The notes: generated from the sequence alone by a model not told the origin. 62,028 nt of DNA from an uncultured beta proteobacterium (GCA_903906695.1 CAIVLG010000215.1:1-62028), one strand, 5' to 3'; positions 1 through 9,230 are shown, numbered from the stretch's first letter. A program made the numbers and translations.

Positions 1-990
1 GGCGAGCCGATCGAGGTGCTGCGCTCTGGCCTTGATCAGTTGATGTGGCAGGCGATCACGCTGCGCGATCATGCCTGGCACGAGCGTGATTTGTCGGGAT
101 CGCTGTGTTCCATCCGCGAGGGCGTTGAGCGGACGCCAGACGGCACCTGGTTGCCGAGCTGGGGGCCGCCAGCGTCCATTTTGTTCGACACCGGCAAGGC
201 CGCAGCGCTTCCCGCACAGACCGACGTGATTGAGCAGGTGCGCTGGCTGGTGCAGCGCGACCCGAACTATTTGCTGATCTATCCAACCGTGTTGGCGGCG
301 CTGTTGCGGCAGTTGCAGCAGAATGACCTCAAACTGCCACGCCTGCGCGAGGTGCGCACGGTGGCCGAAGTGCTCAGCGATGCAACGCGCGACCTATGCC
401 GTCAGGTGCTGGGTGTGCCGATTGTTGACATCTACAGTGCCAGTGAGCTTGGCAACCTCGCCTTGCAGTGTCCGCAGTCCGGGCTGTACCACGTTCAGTC
501 AGAGAGTCTCCTGGTTGAAATACTCGACAGCGATGGGACGCCGTGTTTGCCGGGTGAAGTGGGTCGCGTGGTGGTGACGACCTTGCACGGATTTGCCATG
601 CCCTTGCTGCGCTATGAACTTCGAGACTACGCCGAGGTTGCGATGGCCTGCCCCTGCGGGCGGGGCTTGCCGAGTTTGCGGCGGATTCTGGGGCGGACAC
701 GAAACTTGATGCGCACGCCGCAGGGGGAAGACCTTTGGCCGCTGGGTCTTCTCAACGACTACCACTGGGCGCCGATTCGGCAGTACCAGGTCGCCCAATT
801 GGGACTCGACCACATCGAATTTCGCATGGTCACGGATCGTCCTCTGACGCATGAGGAAGAAGCCAATCTGGCGGCCAAACTGCGAATGGATCTGTACGAT
901 TTCAAGCGCATTGATTTTTGCTACCTGCAGGAGTTTGCGCGAGCGGAAAATGGCAAGTTCGAAGAGTTTGTTTCTCTGTTGCCTGGCTGA
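1..990 (+). CDS. PaaK/CapK-like adenylate-forming ligase, 5' end outside window
   Basis: The frame is open from base 1, so the N-terminus lies upstream; about 330 residues are present of the usual 430-450. The family (phenylacetate-CoA ligase PaaK, coenzyme F390 synthetase, CapK) activates a carboxylic acid as an acyl-adenylate and usually transfers it to CoA. The visible part has the family's central motif around VVTTLHGFAMPLLRYELRD, followed by a Cys-containing PCGRGLPSL segment and the GRTRN hinge before the mobile C-terminal domain. CapK-like members occur in polysaccharide loci, and a large EPS locus follows at 11 kb, but the substrate cannot be read from sequence. Family assignment is firm; true function is open. 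Confidence 0.75.
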   Translation, partial: GEPIEVLRSGLDQLMWQAITLRDHAWHERDLSGSLCSIREGVERTPDGTWLPSWGPPASILFDTGKAAALPAQTDVIEQVRWLVQRDPNYLLIYPTVLAALLRQLQQNDLKLPRLREVRTVAEVLSDATRDLCRQVLGVPIVDIYSASELGNLALQCPQSGLYHVQSESLLVEILDSDGTPCLPGEVGRVVVTTLHGFAMPLLRYELRDYAEVAMACPCGRGLPSLRRILGRTRNLMRTPQGEDLWPLGLLNDYHWAPIRQYQVAQLGLDHIEFRMVTDRPLTHEEEANLAAKLRMDLYDFKRIDFCYLQEFARAENGKFEEFVSLLPG

Positions 991-1458
991 CGATTCGGGG
1001 AGTCTGGTCGTGCTGCTGCAACCGTAAGCGATGCGCCACCGGCCGCTGGTTAAGAGCCTTGCAAGCGGTCACGTAGCCAAGCCGGAAACTGCACCAGCAA
1101 GGTCGTTTTGCCGGATTGACGTGGCCCCGTCACCAGCACGGCTGGAAAGCTGGCGATGGCCTTTTGCAGGGTGATGGCGAGATTTCGTTGCTGGTACATC
1201 CGCCCACATTAAAAACCAGTTTTAGTTTTGTCAAATTAATCCGGTGGGGAAATGATTCAGCACCCGGCACCGGCCGGGTCAAACCACGACCTGCAGGTAA
1301 AACCAGCACGCTGACCACCATCATCTGCCGCGACCAGGTCTCGTTCATGGCGGATACGCTTGATCTGGCAACGCTCAAGGACCGCCTGCACTTGCTGTTC
1401 CCGAATCTCTACCCCGAGGCAGCAACTACCCCGCGAGAAGAGTGAGCAGCGTGCAGGC
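991..1458. other. Decayed intergenic region
   Basis: No intact recognisable gene lies between the ligase and hepT. The stretch holds a truncated minus-strand ATPase start (1050-1199), a short AT-richer segment around 1205-1260 unlike the rest of the window, and an open plus-strand frame (1116-1445) whose last 32 codons from the ATG at 1347 resemble nothing I know. It looks like a scar from past insertion or deletion. Confidence 0.5.
1050..1199 (-). pseudogene. N-terminal remnant of an AAA ATPase (DUF4143-type)
   Basis: Reading the minus strand from the ATG at 1199 gives 49 residues starting MYQQRNLAITLQKAI and containing VLVTGPRQSGKTTLL, a textbook Walker A motif in the style of the AAA+ ATPases that carry a C-terminal DUF4143 domain. 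Intact members are about 380-420 residues; here the frame stops (TAA, 1052-1050) just after the P-loop and no later part is visible downstream. It is a truncated remnant. Such ATPases are common accessory genes, which fits the adjacent toxin-antitoxin pair. Confidence 0.65.
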
Positions 1459-1866
1459 CTAGAACTTCTTGAGCAAAAAGTCGACAACGAATTGGTCTTT
1501 GTCAGCTGACAACAGCGCGATGACTTGATCCATGTCGATGTTCATGTAGTCGTGCACGATGCGGTTGCGCAGTCCAACGATGGCGTTCCACGCCGGCAGG
1601 TCTGCCTGCGCGATTTGGTTGCGGTTGGCCAGGGCCTTGAATGCGTCATAGCCGGATACAGGTACGGGCTGCTCGCTGGCTTTGAGCAATTGTTTGGCTT
1701 TGCCGATGGCATTTTCGACCAGTACTTGCAGTGCATGCAGCACTCCCGCTTGCTCCAACGGAGTCAAAGTGCGCCCCTGTTTGAGAATGTCTTTGGCCTG
1801 CCCCAGCAGTGCGCTTTGCTCGGCGGCAACGCGGGCGGTCTCGGCCTGATAGAGATCAAGCCGCAT
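1459..1866 (-). CDS. hepT: HepT-like HEPN ribonuclease toxin
   Basis: 135 residues from the ATG at 1866. HepT is the toxin of the HEPN/MNT class, an RNase whose active site is the RX4-6H motif. Near residues 110-120 the sequence reads RNRIVHDY, an exact R-X4-H-X-Y signature, where the tyrosine is the residue that the partner nucleotidyltransferase modifies with AMP. The start overlaps the end of mntA by 11 bp, as expected for translational coupling. The frame is open further upstream, but the ATG at 1866 gives the normal family length. Both motif residues and the modified tyrosine are present, so it should be functional. Confidence 0.85.
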   Translation of the reverse strand: MRLDLYQAETARVAAEQSALLGQAKDILKQGRTLTPLEQAGVLHALQVLVENAIGKAKQLLKASEQPVPVSGYDAFKALANRNQIAQADLPAWNAIVGLRNRIVHDYMNIDMDQVIALLSADKDQFVVDFLLKKF

Positions 1867-2245
1867 GCTGTTGGTCCCTGTAGTAATCTTCGAGTTCGCG
1901 CCAGGTGCGCCGCAAGAAATGCATCCAGGCCAGAGAATCCTGTCCGGTGAGCGGCAATCCGTCTTCGGCAACGCTGGCGCGCATGGTCAGATTGGCACGC
2001 CGAAGTTCAATCAGGTCGATGGCCGTTGCTGCAACGCCGAGTTTGTCGGCCAGCTTTCGGCGCAGGGTTTCGGTGTTGCCCAGCACCGTGAACCAGTCGA
2101 GTTCTGGTGACCACTGTAGGGCGATGTCCCAGTCACTGGCCGCTCTGGCCGTGCCAGCGGCGCGGCTGCCCACCAAAACCGCGAATTCGAGTTGCGGCTC
2201 AGCTTCCAGGGCTTGCGTCAGAGTGTCCTTAGCGGTGCTTGTCAT
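1856..2245 (-). CDS. mntA: MntA-like minimal nucleotidyltransferase antitoxin
   Basis: 129 residues from the ATG at 2245; a TTG at 2260 in the same frame would add five. The protein is a minimal Pol-beta-type nucleotidyltransferase with the GS-X10-DXD motif (GSRAAGTARAASDWD) that binds nucleotide and metal. In characterised pairs MntA adds AMP units to the tyrosine of the HepT RX4HXY motif and so silences the toxin. It is first in the two-gene operon with hepT, overlapping it by 11 bp. Catalytic residues look intact. Confidence 0.85.
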   Translation of the reverse strand: MTSTAKDTLTQALEAEPQLEFAVLVGSRAAGTARAASDWDIALQWSPELDWFTVLGNTETLRRKLADKLGVAATAIDLIELRRANLTMRASVAEDGLPLTGQDSLAWMHFLRRTWRELEDYYRDQQHAA

Positions 2246-2532
2246 ACGGTGTGGCGTCAATATCCGGGTCTGTGCATTATGCCGATGGTTTGGATCTGCA
2301 GGGACGCGCAGCCAGATGTCAGCCTGTGTCAGCCTCAGTCAGCAAGTGTCAGTCACTCACGCTGTTTAGTCGGCACACTCTGAGCTGAACAGATGGCAAC
2401 AGGTAACAAGGTTTGATTTCACTCCTTCTTGAGACCGAGCAAGCGTGCAGCATGAAGAATTCAACGATTCCAATTGATCAGCGCGTGCGGCTGTCTGAGG
2501 CAAACAACCCTCGGGCTGAGGGGAGATGACCG
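2246..2532. other. Intergenic region with clustered GTCAG repeats
   Basis: 287 bp between the divergently transcribed mntA and the haem-sensor cyclase. Around 2317-2355 there is an imperfect run of TGTCAGCC / AGTCAGCA / TGTCAGTC units. The Shine-Dalgarno-like GAGGGGAGATG for the plus-strand gene lies at about 2518. No RNA gene or clear terminator was seen. Confidence 0.4.
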
Positions 2533-3792
2533 ATGTCGCGCTGCGCCACGTATCTCGCTTCGAATGAGTCTGACAGCCTGCGCGGGGTCGTGGTTTGGAT
2601 TTCGCTGGCGGCTGCGGTCTGCGTCATCGGCGGTTTTCTCGGCACTGCCTATTACAGCCGCGGACTGATTCAGGAGGAGATGCTCAACAGCGCACGGCGC
2701 AATTTCCTCAACATCGTTCTCATGCGTCGCTGGAATGCAGACCATGGCGGGGTTTACGTGCTCAAGCGCCCTGGCGTCGAGTCCAACCCCTACCTCGACA
2801 ACCCCGACATCCTGGCGACCGACGGCAAAGCCTACACGATGAAGAGCTCTGCCCTGATGACGCGCGAGATTTCCGAACTGCTGCAAAAGTCTGAAGGGTT
2901 CTTTTTTCACATCACCAGTCTTCTGCCGTTGAACCCCAACAACGCGCCCGACCAGAGCGAGCGCAGCGCCCTGCTGTCTTTCGAAAAGGGCGTGCCGGAG
3001 GCGGTCTGGGAACAGCAGATAGGGGGCGCTTCGCATTACCGCTACATGGCGCCGCTCAGGGTGGAGGAGGGCTGCTTGACTTGCCACGCCAAGCAGGGCT
3101 ATCGGGTCGGTGATGTTCGCGGTGGCATCAGCATTTCGTTTCAGATGAGCGAAGTGCAGAAGAAGCTGCAGCGCAACAGCGTTGTGATGCTGGGGTTGGC
3201 CACGCTCACGATTTCCGGACTAATGATCTTTGTCGGCCTGTTCGCTCGCGGCCTGATCCACAAGCTGGAAGATACCCGCTTCAAACTGAGCTGGTTGGCG
3301 ACCACCGATCAACTCACCGGCCTGGCCAACCGCACTACCTTGTTATGGCGCCTGGAAGAGGAGTGCAGACGTCAGCAGCGCAGTGGTCAGGCGCTCAGCA
3401 TTCTGATGATCGACGTCGATCATTTCAAGTCGGTCAACGACAGCTACGGACATGCAGCGGGAGACGCGGCGCTGAAGGAAATTGCGCAACACATCCGTTC
3501 CAACGTGCGCAAGTACGACATTGCCGCCCGATTTGGTGAAGAAGAGTTTTTGGTCGTGCTGCCCGATTCTGACGCCGTCAAGACGCACCAAACCGCCGAG
3601 CGGATCCGCAAGGTCATAGAGGAACAGGTCCGGGTCGGTCCGGCAGATGGACAAAGAGTACTCACCGTCAGCATGGGCGCAGCGATCCTGCGTGCCAGCG
3701 AGGACAAAGAGACGCTGATGCAGCGTGCCGACGCCGCACTTTATCGGGCCAAGGAAGGGGGGCGCAATTGTGTCGTTGTTGACGCTGAGTGA
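2533..3792 (+). CDS. Diguanylate cyclase with Tll0287-like c-haem sensor domain (DUF3365)
   Basis: 419 residues. A transmembrane helix (about 19-42) leads into a periplasmic DUF3365/Tll0287-like domain that ends with CLTCH at 181-185, the CxxCH site for covalent c-type haem. A second helix (about 217-240) is followed by a cytoplasmic GGDEF domain (about 250-415) with the DVDHFK metal/substrate motif. The signature reads GEEEF at 335-339, so the second glycine of GGEEF is a glutamate; activity is plausible but not certain. The likely role is synthesis of c-di-GMP in response to redox state or a haem-binding gas. Its 3' end abuts the next c-di-GMP gene, so the two are probably co-transcribed. 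Confidence 0.85.
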   Translation: MSRCATYLASNESDSLRGVVVWISLAAAVCVIGGFLGTAYYSRGLIQEEMLNSARRNFLNIVLMRRWNADHGGVYVLKRPGVESNPYLDNPDILATDGKAYTMKSSALMTREISELLQKSEGFFFHITSLLPLNPNNAPDQSERSALLSFEKGVPEAVWEQQIGGASHYRYMAPLRVEEGCLTCHAKQGYRVGDVRGGISISFQMSEVQKKLQRNSVVMLGLATLTISGLMIFVGLFARGLIHKLEDTRFKLSWLATTDQLTGLANRTTLLWRLEEECRRQQRSGQALSILMIDVDHFKSVNDSYGHAAGDAALKEIAQHIRSNVRKYDIAARFGEEEFLVVLPDSDAVKTHQTAERIRKVIEEQVRVGPADGQRVLTVSMGAAILRASEDKETLMQRADAALYRAKEGGRNCVVVDAE

Positions 3793-3793
3793 A

Positions 3794-6649
3794 ATGGAGC
3801 CTCTGGCTGGACAACAGCAGTTCTCGGCGCTTTTTGCGTTGGCTGCGGTCGTCCTCACACTGTTGGCTGGGGCCTGGATCTGGCGGTTGCTCAGACGAGA
3901 CCGTGCACCACAGACGACGACCGCGCGGACGCTGGCGACGGTGTCGGAAACTGGCGATTTGCCGCAGCCGATGGTGAGCAAGGACCAGATCGGAGAGCTG
4001 ATCGGCGGCTTCAATCACCTGGTCGGCCAACTGAGCCAGCGCGAGGCGCTTTTGCTTCTGAAAGCCCGCGAGAAGCGCCTGCAGCTCTTGTTCGAACGCG
4101 CTACCGATGGCATCATGATTCTTGCGGCCGACGGCAGCTTTGTTGCGGTCAACGAGTCGTTCGCCCGGATGCACGGTTATAGCGTGGAGGAAATGCTGGC
4201 CTTGAATCTGAAAGACCTGGACACGCCTGAGACTGGTCGCCAGGCGCCGGAGCGGCTCAGGCGAATTCATGCCGGTGAAGCGCTGGTGTTTGAGGTCGAG
4301 CACTATCACAAGGACGGTCACATCTTTGCGCTCGAAGTTTCGGCCAGTCTGGTGGTTGACCAGGGCGAGTCCTTGATCCAGTCCTTTCATCGCGACATCA
4401 CCGAGCGCAAACAGCACGAAGCCAGTCAACTCGTTCTGACCCGGCGCGCCGAGGCCTTGCTGAAGCTGCCCTGTGCCGCGGAGAGCCGCGACGAGCACGC
4501 TTTCTTGCAGTACGGGCTGGAAATGATCGAGCAGCTCACCGGCAGCCAGATTGCCTTCGCTCATTTTGTCCATGAGGACCAGGAAACCATCGAGCTACTG
4601 GCCTGGTCGCAAGCCACTCTGGTTCACTATTGCAACGCCAATATCAGCAGGCATCAGCCGATCAGTGAGGCTGGAATCTGGGCGGATGCACTGCGTCGGC
4701 GTGCGCCGCTTCTGATCAACGATTATGCCCGCGCACCTGGCAAACAGGGTCTGCCCGAGGGGCACGCCCGGATGGAACGTTTGATCAGCGTCCCGGTGAT
4801 CGAGTCCGGCCTGGTTCGTATGATGATGGGGGTTGGCAACAAGCCGCAACCCTATACCCAGTTTGATGTGGAGTCGGCGCAGCTGATCTCGGATGCCATT
4901 TGGCGCATTGTTTCCCAGCGCAGATCGGAGCAGGCGATGCGTCAGACCCAGAAATGCCTGAGCGAAGCTCAGCGCATTGCGGGCCTGGGCAGCTACCTGC
5001 TGAGCATTGACAGCGGACGCTGGGAAAGCTCAACGGAGCTTGATCGACTGTTCGGGATCGACGCAGACTATGAGCGCACGGTGCCGGGATGGTTGGCCCT
5101 GATCCACCCTGACGACCGGACCATGATGGGCGACTATTTCAAGAACCAGATACTTGGACAACACAAGGATTTCAATCGGGCCTACCGCATCATGCGGCAC
5201 AACGACAAAGCGCAACGCTGGGTGCACGGATTGGGGCAACTGACATTCGATTCACTCGGGCAGGTGCAGGCCATGCACGGTTCGGTACAAGACATTACCG
5301 AGCACAAGGCGGCAGAAGAACGCATCAGGAGTCTGGTGTTCACCGACCCGTTGACCAACTTGCCCAATCGCAGGTTTCTGATGGATCGAATCGACAAGGC
5401 CATGGCCAGCGCCTTGCGACATGGTCACAAGAGTGCGCTGTTGCTGGTCGATCTGGACAATTTCAAGACGCTCAACGATAGTCTGGGGCACCACAAGGGC
5501 GACCTGGTGTTGCAGCAAGTTGCCAGACGATTGTCCGAGTGCGTGCGAGAAGAAGACACGGTGGCTCGTCTTGGTGGAGATGAATTCGTGGTGCTTGTGG
5601 AAGCCCTGAGCATGACGACGCAGGATGCTATCACTCAGGTGAAGACCGTCGCTGAAAAGATTCTTGACGTGCTCGGCCAGCCCTACCAGCTCGATGACAG
5701 CAAGCATCGGAGTACCGCCAGCGTCGGCGCCACCCTGTTTGGCGACCACCTGGAGAGCACCGAAGAGCCATTAAAGCGGGCCGACCTGGCCATGTACCAG
5801 GCCAAAGCCGATGGCCACAACACCATGTGTTTCTTCGATCCGACGATGCAGTCCATGTTGAACGCCCGCGCCGCAATGGAGGCCAGCTTGCAGGGCGCCT
5901 TGCGCAAGGAGCAGTTCATCCTTCATTACCAGCCACAGGCGAACGACCATGGTGAGATCACCGGTGCGGAGGCACTGTTGCGCTGGCAGCTTCCCGGGCG
6001 CGGCCTGATCGCGCCGGCAGAGTTCATCCAGATGGCAGAGGAGACCGGCTTGATCCTGCCAATCGGCCGCTGGGTGCTGGAGACGGCTTGCAGACAATTG
6101 GCGCACTGGGCCGGTGTGCAAGAGATGTCGCATTTGAGGCTGGCAGTGAATGTCAGTGCGCGTCAGTTCCGCCAGGGCGACTTCGTTCAGCAGGTGCTGA
6201 CAATCCTGCAGGGTACCGGCGCCCGGGCGCAGCGACTCAAACTGGAGCTGACCGAGAGTGTGCTGGTTTCCAACGTTGAGGATCTGATCGTCAAGATGAA
6301 TGCCCTGAAGGCCATCGGTGTTGGCTTCTCGCTGGACGATTTCGGCACCGGCTATTCATCTTTGTCCTACCTCAAACGCCTGCCGCTCAATGAGCTCAAG
6401 ATTGATCGCGCATTTGTGCAGGACATCCTGACAGACCCCGATGACGCGGCCATTTCCAGGATGGTTATCGCGCTGGCTGACAGCATGGGGCTGACCACGA
6501 TCGCCGAAGGGGTGGAAACCGAGGAACAACGTCAGTTCCTGGCCGAACTGGGCTGCCGTTGTTATCAGGGCTATCTGATTAGCCGACCACTGCCGATGCC
6601 GGAGTTTGAGGTCTATGTGAAGCAGTTCGCAAGGGCCATGGCCGACTGA
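3794..6649 (+). CDS. PAS-GAF-PAS-GGDEF-EAL c-di-GMP enzyme
   Basis: 951 residues from the ATG at 3794, one base after the preceding stop; the frame is open upstream to 3725, and a GTG near 3770 is the alternative start. Layout: membrane helix (about 13-33), HAMP-like linker, PAS (about 95-205), GAF (about 225-370), PAS (about 385-500), GGDEF with intact RLGGDEF, and EAL with EALLRW and DDFGTGYSSL. Both catalytic halves retain their core motifs, so it could make and/or hydrolyse c-di-GMP; in such hybrids one activity often dominates. Its position behind the haem-sensor cyclase suggests a paired input-output unit for switching between motility and matrix production. Confidence 0.88.
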   Translation: MEPLAGQQQFSALFALAAVVLTLLAGAWIWRLLRRDRAPQTTTARTLATVSETGDLPQPMVSKDQIGELIGGFNHLVGQLSQREALLLLKAREKRLQLLFERATDGIMILAADGSFVAVNESFARMHGYSVEEMLALNLKDLDTPETGRQAPERLRRIHAGEALVFEVEHYHKDGHIFALEVSASLVVDQGESLIQSFHRDITERKQHEASQLVLTRRAEALLKLPCAAESRDEHAFLQYGLEMIEQLTGSQIAFAHFVHEDQETIELLAWSQATLVHYCNANISRHQPISEAGIWADALRRRAPLLINDYARAPGKQGLPEGHARMERLISVPVIESGLVRMMMGVGNKPQPYTQFDVESAQLISDAIWRIVSQRRSEQAMRQTQKCLSEAQRIAGLGSYLLSIDSGRWESSTELDRLFGIDADYERTVPGWLALIHPDDRTMMGDYFKNQILGQHKDFNRAYRIMRHNDKAQRWVHGLGQLTFDSLGQVQAMHGSVQDITEHKAAEERIRSLVFTDPLTNLPNRRFLMDRIDKAMASALRHGHKSALLLVDLDNFKTLNDSLGHHKGDLVLQQVARRLSECVREEDTVARLGGDEFVVLVEALSMTTQDAITQVKTVAEKILDVLGQPYQLDDSKHRSTASVGATLFGDHLESTEEPLKRADLAMYQAKADGHNTMCFFDPTMQSMLNARAAMEASLQGALRKEQFILHYQPQANDHGEITGAEALLRWQLPGRGLIAPAEFIQMAEETGLILPIGRWVLETACRQLAHWAGVQEMSHLRLAVNVSARQFRQGDFVQQVLTILQGTGARAQRLKLELTESVLVSNVEDLIVKMNALKAIGVGFSLDDFGTGYSSLSYLKRLPLNELKIDRAFVQDILTDPDDAAISRMVIALADSMGLTTIAEGVETEEQRQFLAELGCRCYQGYLISRPLPMPEFEVYVKQFARAMAD

Positions 6650-6807
6650 CCCGAAGGCAGCAGGGCTTCTTCGAGGCAAAATAAAAAAAGCCGAAAGTTC
6701 TGCTTTAATTGCACTGCGTCAATAAATGGTGTTGCACTTTGAGGTGCCAGGGCGCATAGTGAAGCCGTTGGTATGTGTTAAACCCGGAAAGCAACAGGAG
6801 AGTATTT
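6650..6807 (+). promoter_or_regulatory. Leader region of hpf
   Basis: 158 bp between the GGDEF-EAL gene and hpf, with an A-rich stretch at about 6680-6690 and AT-richer sequence than the flanking genes. ACAGGAGAG at about 6791-6799 is a good ribosome binding site for the ATG at 6808 and decides that start over the in-frame upstream codon at 6775. No promoter could be assigned with confidence. Confidence 0.4.
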
Positions 6808-7137
6808 ATGAACTTGACGATCAGCGGTCATCATCTTGAGGTCACCCCGGCTCTGCGTGGATACGTTACGAGCAAGCTTGATCGGATTGTTCGGCATTTT
6901 GATCAGGTTGTGGATGTCAAGGTGCTGCTCACCATTGAAAAACAGAAGGAAAAGGAGGGTCGCCAGCGAGCGGAGTGCAATATCCATGTCAAGGGCACCG
7001 ACATCTTTGCCGAAAGTTCGCACGCCGATCTGTACGCGGCGGTCGACGAACTGGTGGACAAACTCGACCGTCAGGTCGTTCGTCACAAGGATCGCCTGCA
7101 AAGTCACCATCACGAGGCGCCCAAACGGGTGATGTAA
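6808..7137 (+). CDS. hpf: Ribosome hibernation promoting factor (HPF/RaiA family)
   Basis: 109 residues beginning [20 protein letters not shown]. The protein binds the 30S decoding region and inactivates ribosomes in slow growth, protecting or dimerising them as 100S particles. The length matches short-type HPF/YfiA without the long-HPF C-terminal domain. The typical pattern is visible: the [12 protein letters not shown] strand, a helix with KLDRIVRHF, and the [22 protein letters not shown] helix. The start is chosen from the Shine-Dalgarno at about 6791. It is monocistronic, with a clear terminator 30 bp downstream. Confidence 0.95.
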   Translation: MNLTISGHHLEVTPALRGYVTSKLDRIVRHFDQVVDVKVLLTIEKQKEKEGRQRAECNIHVKGTDIFAESSHADLYAAVDELVDKLDRQVVRHKDRLQSHHHEAPKRVM

Positions 7138-7166
7138 ACCCGGCCTGATGGCCACCAAATTCTGCC

Positions 7167-7190
7167 AGCCGCCCCGATGGGCGGCTTTTT
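7167..7190 (+). terminator. Rho-independent terminator of hpf
   Basis: An inverted repeat GCCGCCC/GGGCGGC with a short loop (CGAT) is followed directly by a T-run at 7186-7190. It lies 30 bp after the hpf stop. Confidence 0.85.
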
Positions 7191-7297
7191 GTTGTTGACG
7201 GACCTCGACCTTGCCTACCGCTAAAATCGACTCTAGCCCAGTGAAAGGGAGGTGCTTTTCGCTTCCGACCTCGCACCAACCAGTACACTAGCATTCC

Positions 7298-7936
7298 ATG
7301 TCAAGCTATAACGCTCCCCTAGAAATCCATGTTCATGGTCAGGTCGCCTTGCGCCCTGATGTCGTTTTCGGGCAGTTGCAGGACGCACTCAAGCCAGTCT
7401 GGAAGTACACCGGTGCGCGCTCACTGTCCGAGGCAGCCGACAGCTCCTATGAGGACGAGCCGGGTATCAAGTTCGATCCGCAGGAGCACTTGTTGCAGGT
7501 CTGCTGGACGGTCGAGGGCGATGACGATTTTCGCCAGGCCCTCGATGAAATGTGCATGAACCTCAATGAGCTCGCGCTGACCGGTGCCGCCATCGAGGTC
7601 ACCTTCTATGACACTGAATTTGAAGACGAAGAAGACGAGGAAGAATCGGAGTCGGAATCACGCGATGATTTCGTCATGCTTTTCGTCGGACCCGATCCTG
7701 CTGCCATCATGCAGGTGCAACGCGACCTGTTGGTGCAGGACGTGGTGAACCTGATGGAGCGCCATTTTGACGGCGCCGAACTGGGCGGAGTGGTCGCCGA
7801 AATTGACAAGCTGTTTGGACAGCGTTTTGACGAGCTGGTGAATTCGCTGCAGCTTGGCAAGCCGCCACGCGGCTCCAGCGGCGGCCATGGCGGAATCGGC
7901 CATGGTGGCGGGCGCAAGCCGCGCCACCTGCACTAA
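7298..7936 (+). CDS. Conserved acidic protein of unknown function
   Basis: 212 residues with no motif I recognise. The N-terminal 100 residues are a mixed alpha/beta sequence; residues about 107-125 form a strongly acidic run (EDEEDEEESESES); a second folded stretch follows (about 125-190, with VQRDLLVQDVVNLMERHFDG), and the last 20 residues are a Gly/His/Arg tail. There is no signal peptide or membrane segment, so it should be cytosolic. I recall similar proteins in Comamonadaceae but cannot name a characterised one. It lies alone between the hpf terminator and a convergent acyl-CoA dehydrogenase; codon usage resembles its neighbours. Confidence 0.7.
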   Translation: MSSYNAPLEIHVHGQVALRPDVVFGQLQDALKPVWKYTGARSLSEAADSSYEDEPGIKFDPQEHLLQVCWTVEGDDDFRQALDEMCMNLNELALTGAAIEVTFYDTEFEDEEDEEESESESRDDFVMLFVGPDPAAIMQVQRDLLVQDVVNLMERHFDGAELGGVVAEIDKLFGQRFDELVNSLQLGKPPRGSSGGHGGIGHGGGRKPRHLH

Positions 7937-7953
7937 GGACCGCGCCGGCGCGT

Positions 7954-9204
7954 TCAGGCCGGTTTGGCCTTGACCATGTATTTGCCAAGCTCGGCCTTGG
8001 CGATGGAATTGCGGTGCACCTCGTCCGGACCGTCGGCAAAGCGCAGTGTGCGCGCGCTGGCAAAGCTGTGTGCGAGCGGAAAATCGTCGCACATGCCGCC
8101 GCCGCCGTGGGCTTGCATCGCCCAGTCGATCACCTGGCAGGCCATACTTGGCGCCACTACCTTGATCATCGCAATTTCGTTCTTGGCAAACTTGTTGCCG
8201 GCGAGATCCATCATCCAGGATGCCTTCAGAGTCAGCAGGCGCGCCATATCAATCTTGCAGCGAGCCTCGGCGATACGCTCCTGCGTCACCGTTTGCGCGG
8301 CAATCGGTTTGCCAAAAGCCACCCGCAACGAACTTCGCTTGCACATCAGCTCGAGCGCCCGCTCGGCCAGTCCGATCAGGCGCATGCAGTGGTGAATGCG
8401 TCCCGGGCCAAGTCGTCCCTGGGCGATCTCGAAGCCACGGCCTTCGCCGAGCAGAATGTTGCTGGCAGGAACGCGCACGTTCTCGAACAGCACTTCCATG
8501 TGGCCGTGTGGCGCGTCGTCGTAGCCCATGACGTTGAGGGCACGCACCACGCTGATGCCGGGTGTGCCGGCGGGCACGATGATCATGCTTTGCTGCGAAT
8601 GGCGCGGTGCGTCGGGGTTGGTCTTGCCCATCGTGATGAAGACGGCGCAACGCGGGTCGCCGGCACCGGAGGTCCACCATTTGCGCCCGTTGATCACGTA
8701 ATCGTCGCCCTGGCGTTCGATGCGGGTCTGGATGTTGGTTGCGTCGCTGGAGGCAACGTCGGGCTCGGTCATGGCAAAGGCGGAGCGGATATTGCCTTCA
8801 AGCAGCGGCTTGAGCCAGCGTGCCTTGATGGCTTCCGAGCCATAGCGGGCGATGGTTTCCATGTTGCCGGTGTCGGGGGCCGAGCAGTTGAAGACTTCGC
8901 TCGACCACATCACATGGCCCATGATCTCAGCCAGCGGTGCGTACTCCTGATTCGTCAGGCCGGCGCCGTGGTAGCCCGAGGCGGCAGCGCTGTCGACTGG
9001 CAAGAACAGATTCCATAAGCCGGCCGCCTGCGCCTTGGGCTTCAGGCGCTCGATTGTCTGCAGCGGTGTCCAGCGCTTGCCGGCCGCGGTGTTGGCAGCG
9101 ATCTCCGCGTGGTAGGCACCTTCGGCTGGATAGATGTGCTCGTCCATGAAGGCCTGCAAGCGGACTTGCAGGTCTTTTGTTTTCGGTGAATAGTCAAAGT
9201 CCAT
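7954..9204 (-). CDS. Acyl-CoA dehydrogenase family protein
   Basis: 416 residues from the ATG at 9204 ([26 protein letters not shown]). The frame is open through the upstream repeat, but that part is repeat sequence, not protein. Typical ACAD signatures are present: [18 protein letters not shown] for FAD binding, [16 protein letters not shown], and the C-terminal [34 protein letters not shown]. It oxidises an acyl-CoA to the enoyl-CoA, passing electrons to ETF. With the APH-like gene upstream it makes the arrangement seen in ACAD10/11-type systems, where a hydroxyacyl-CoA is phosphorylated before oxidation; the family resembles those more than short-chain ACADs. Confidence 0.88.
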   Translation of the reverse strand: MDFDYSPKTKDLQVRLQAFMDEHIYPAEGAYHAEIAANTAAGKRWTPLQTIERLKPKAQAAGLWNLFLPVDSAAASGYHGAGLTNQEYAPLAEIMGHVMWSSEVFNCSAPDTGNMETIARYGSEAIKARWLKPLLEGNIRSAFAMTEPDVASSDATNIQTRIERQGDDYVINGRKWWTSGAGDPRCAVFITMGKTNPDAPRHSQQSMIIVPAGTPGISVVRALNVMGYDDAPHGHMEVLFENVRVPASNILLGEGRGFEIAQGRLGPGRIHHCMRLIGLAERALELMCKRSSLRVAFGKPIAAQTVTQERIAEARCKIDMARLLTLKASWMMDLAGNKFAKNEIAMIKVVAPSMACQVIDWAMQAHGGGGMCDDFPLAHSFASARTLRFADGPDEVHRNSIAKAELGKYMVKAKPA

Positions 9205-9230
9205 GATGTCTCCGGTGGGTTGAGGTGTAG

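Noticed and set aside
1116-1445. Plus-strand frame of 109 codons after the ligase gene
   Set aside because: The first part is antisense to the ATPase remnant, and the rest matches nothing known; kept only as part of the decayed region.
8014-9018. Open plus-strand frame of 334 codons
   Set aside because: It is fully antisense to the well-supported acyl-CoA dehydrogenase and its translation shows no family motif; a GC-rich shadow frame.
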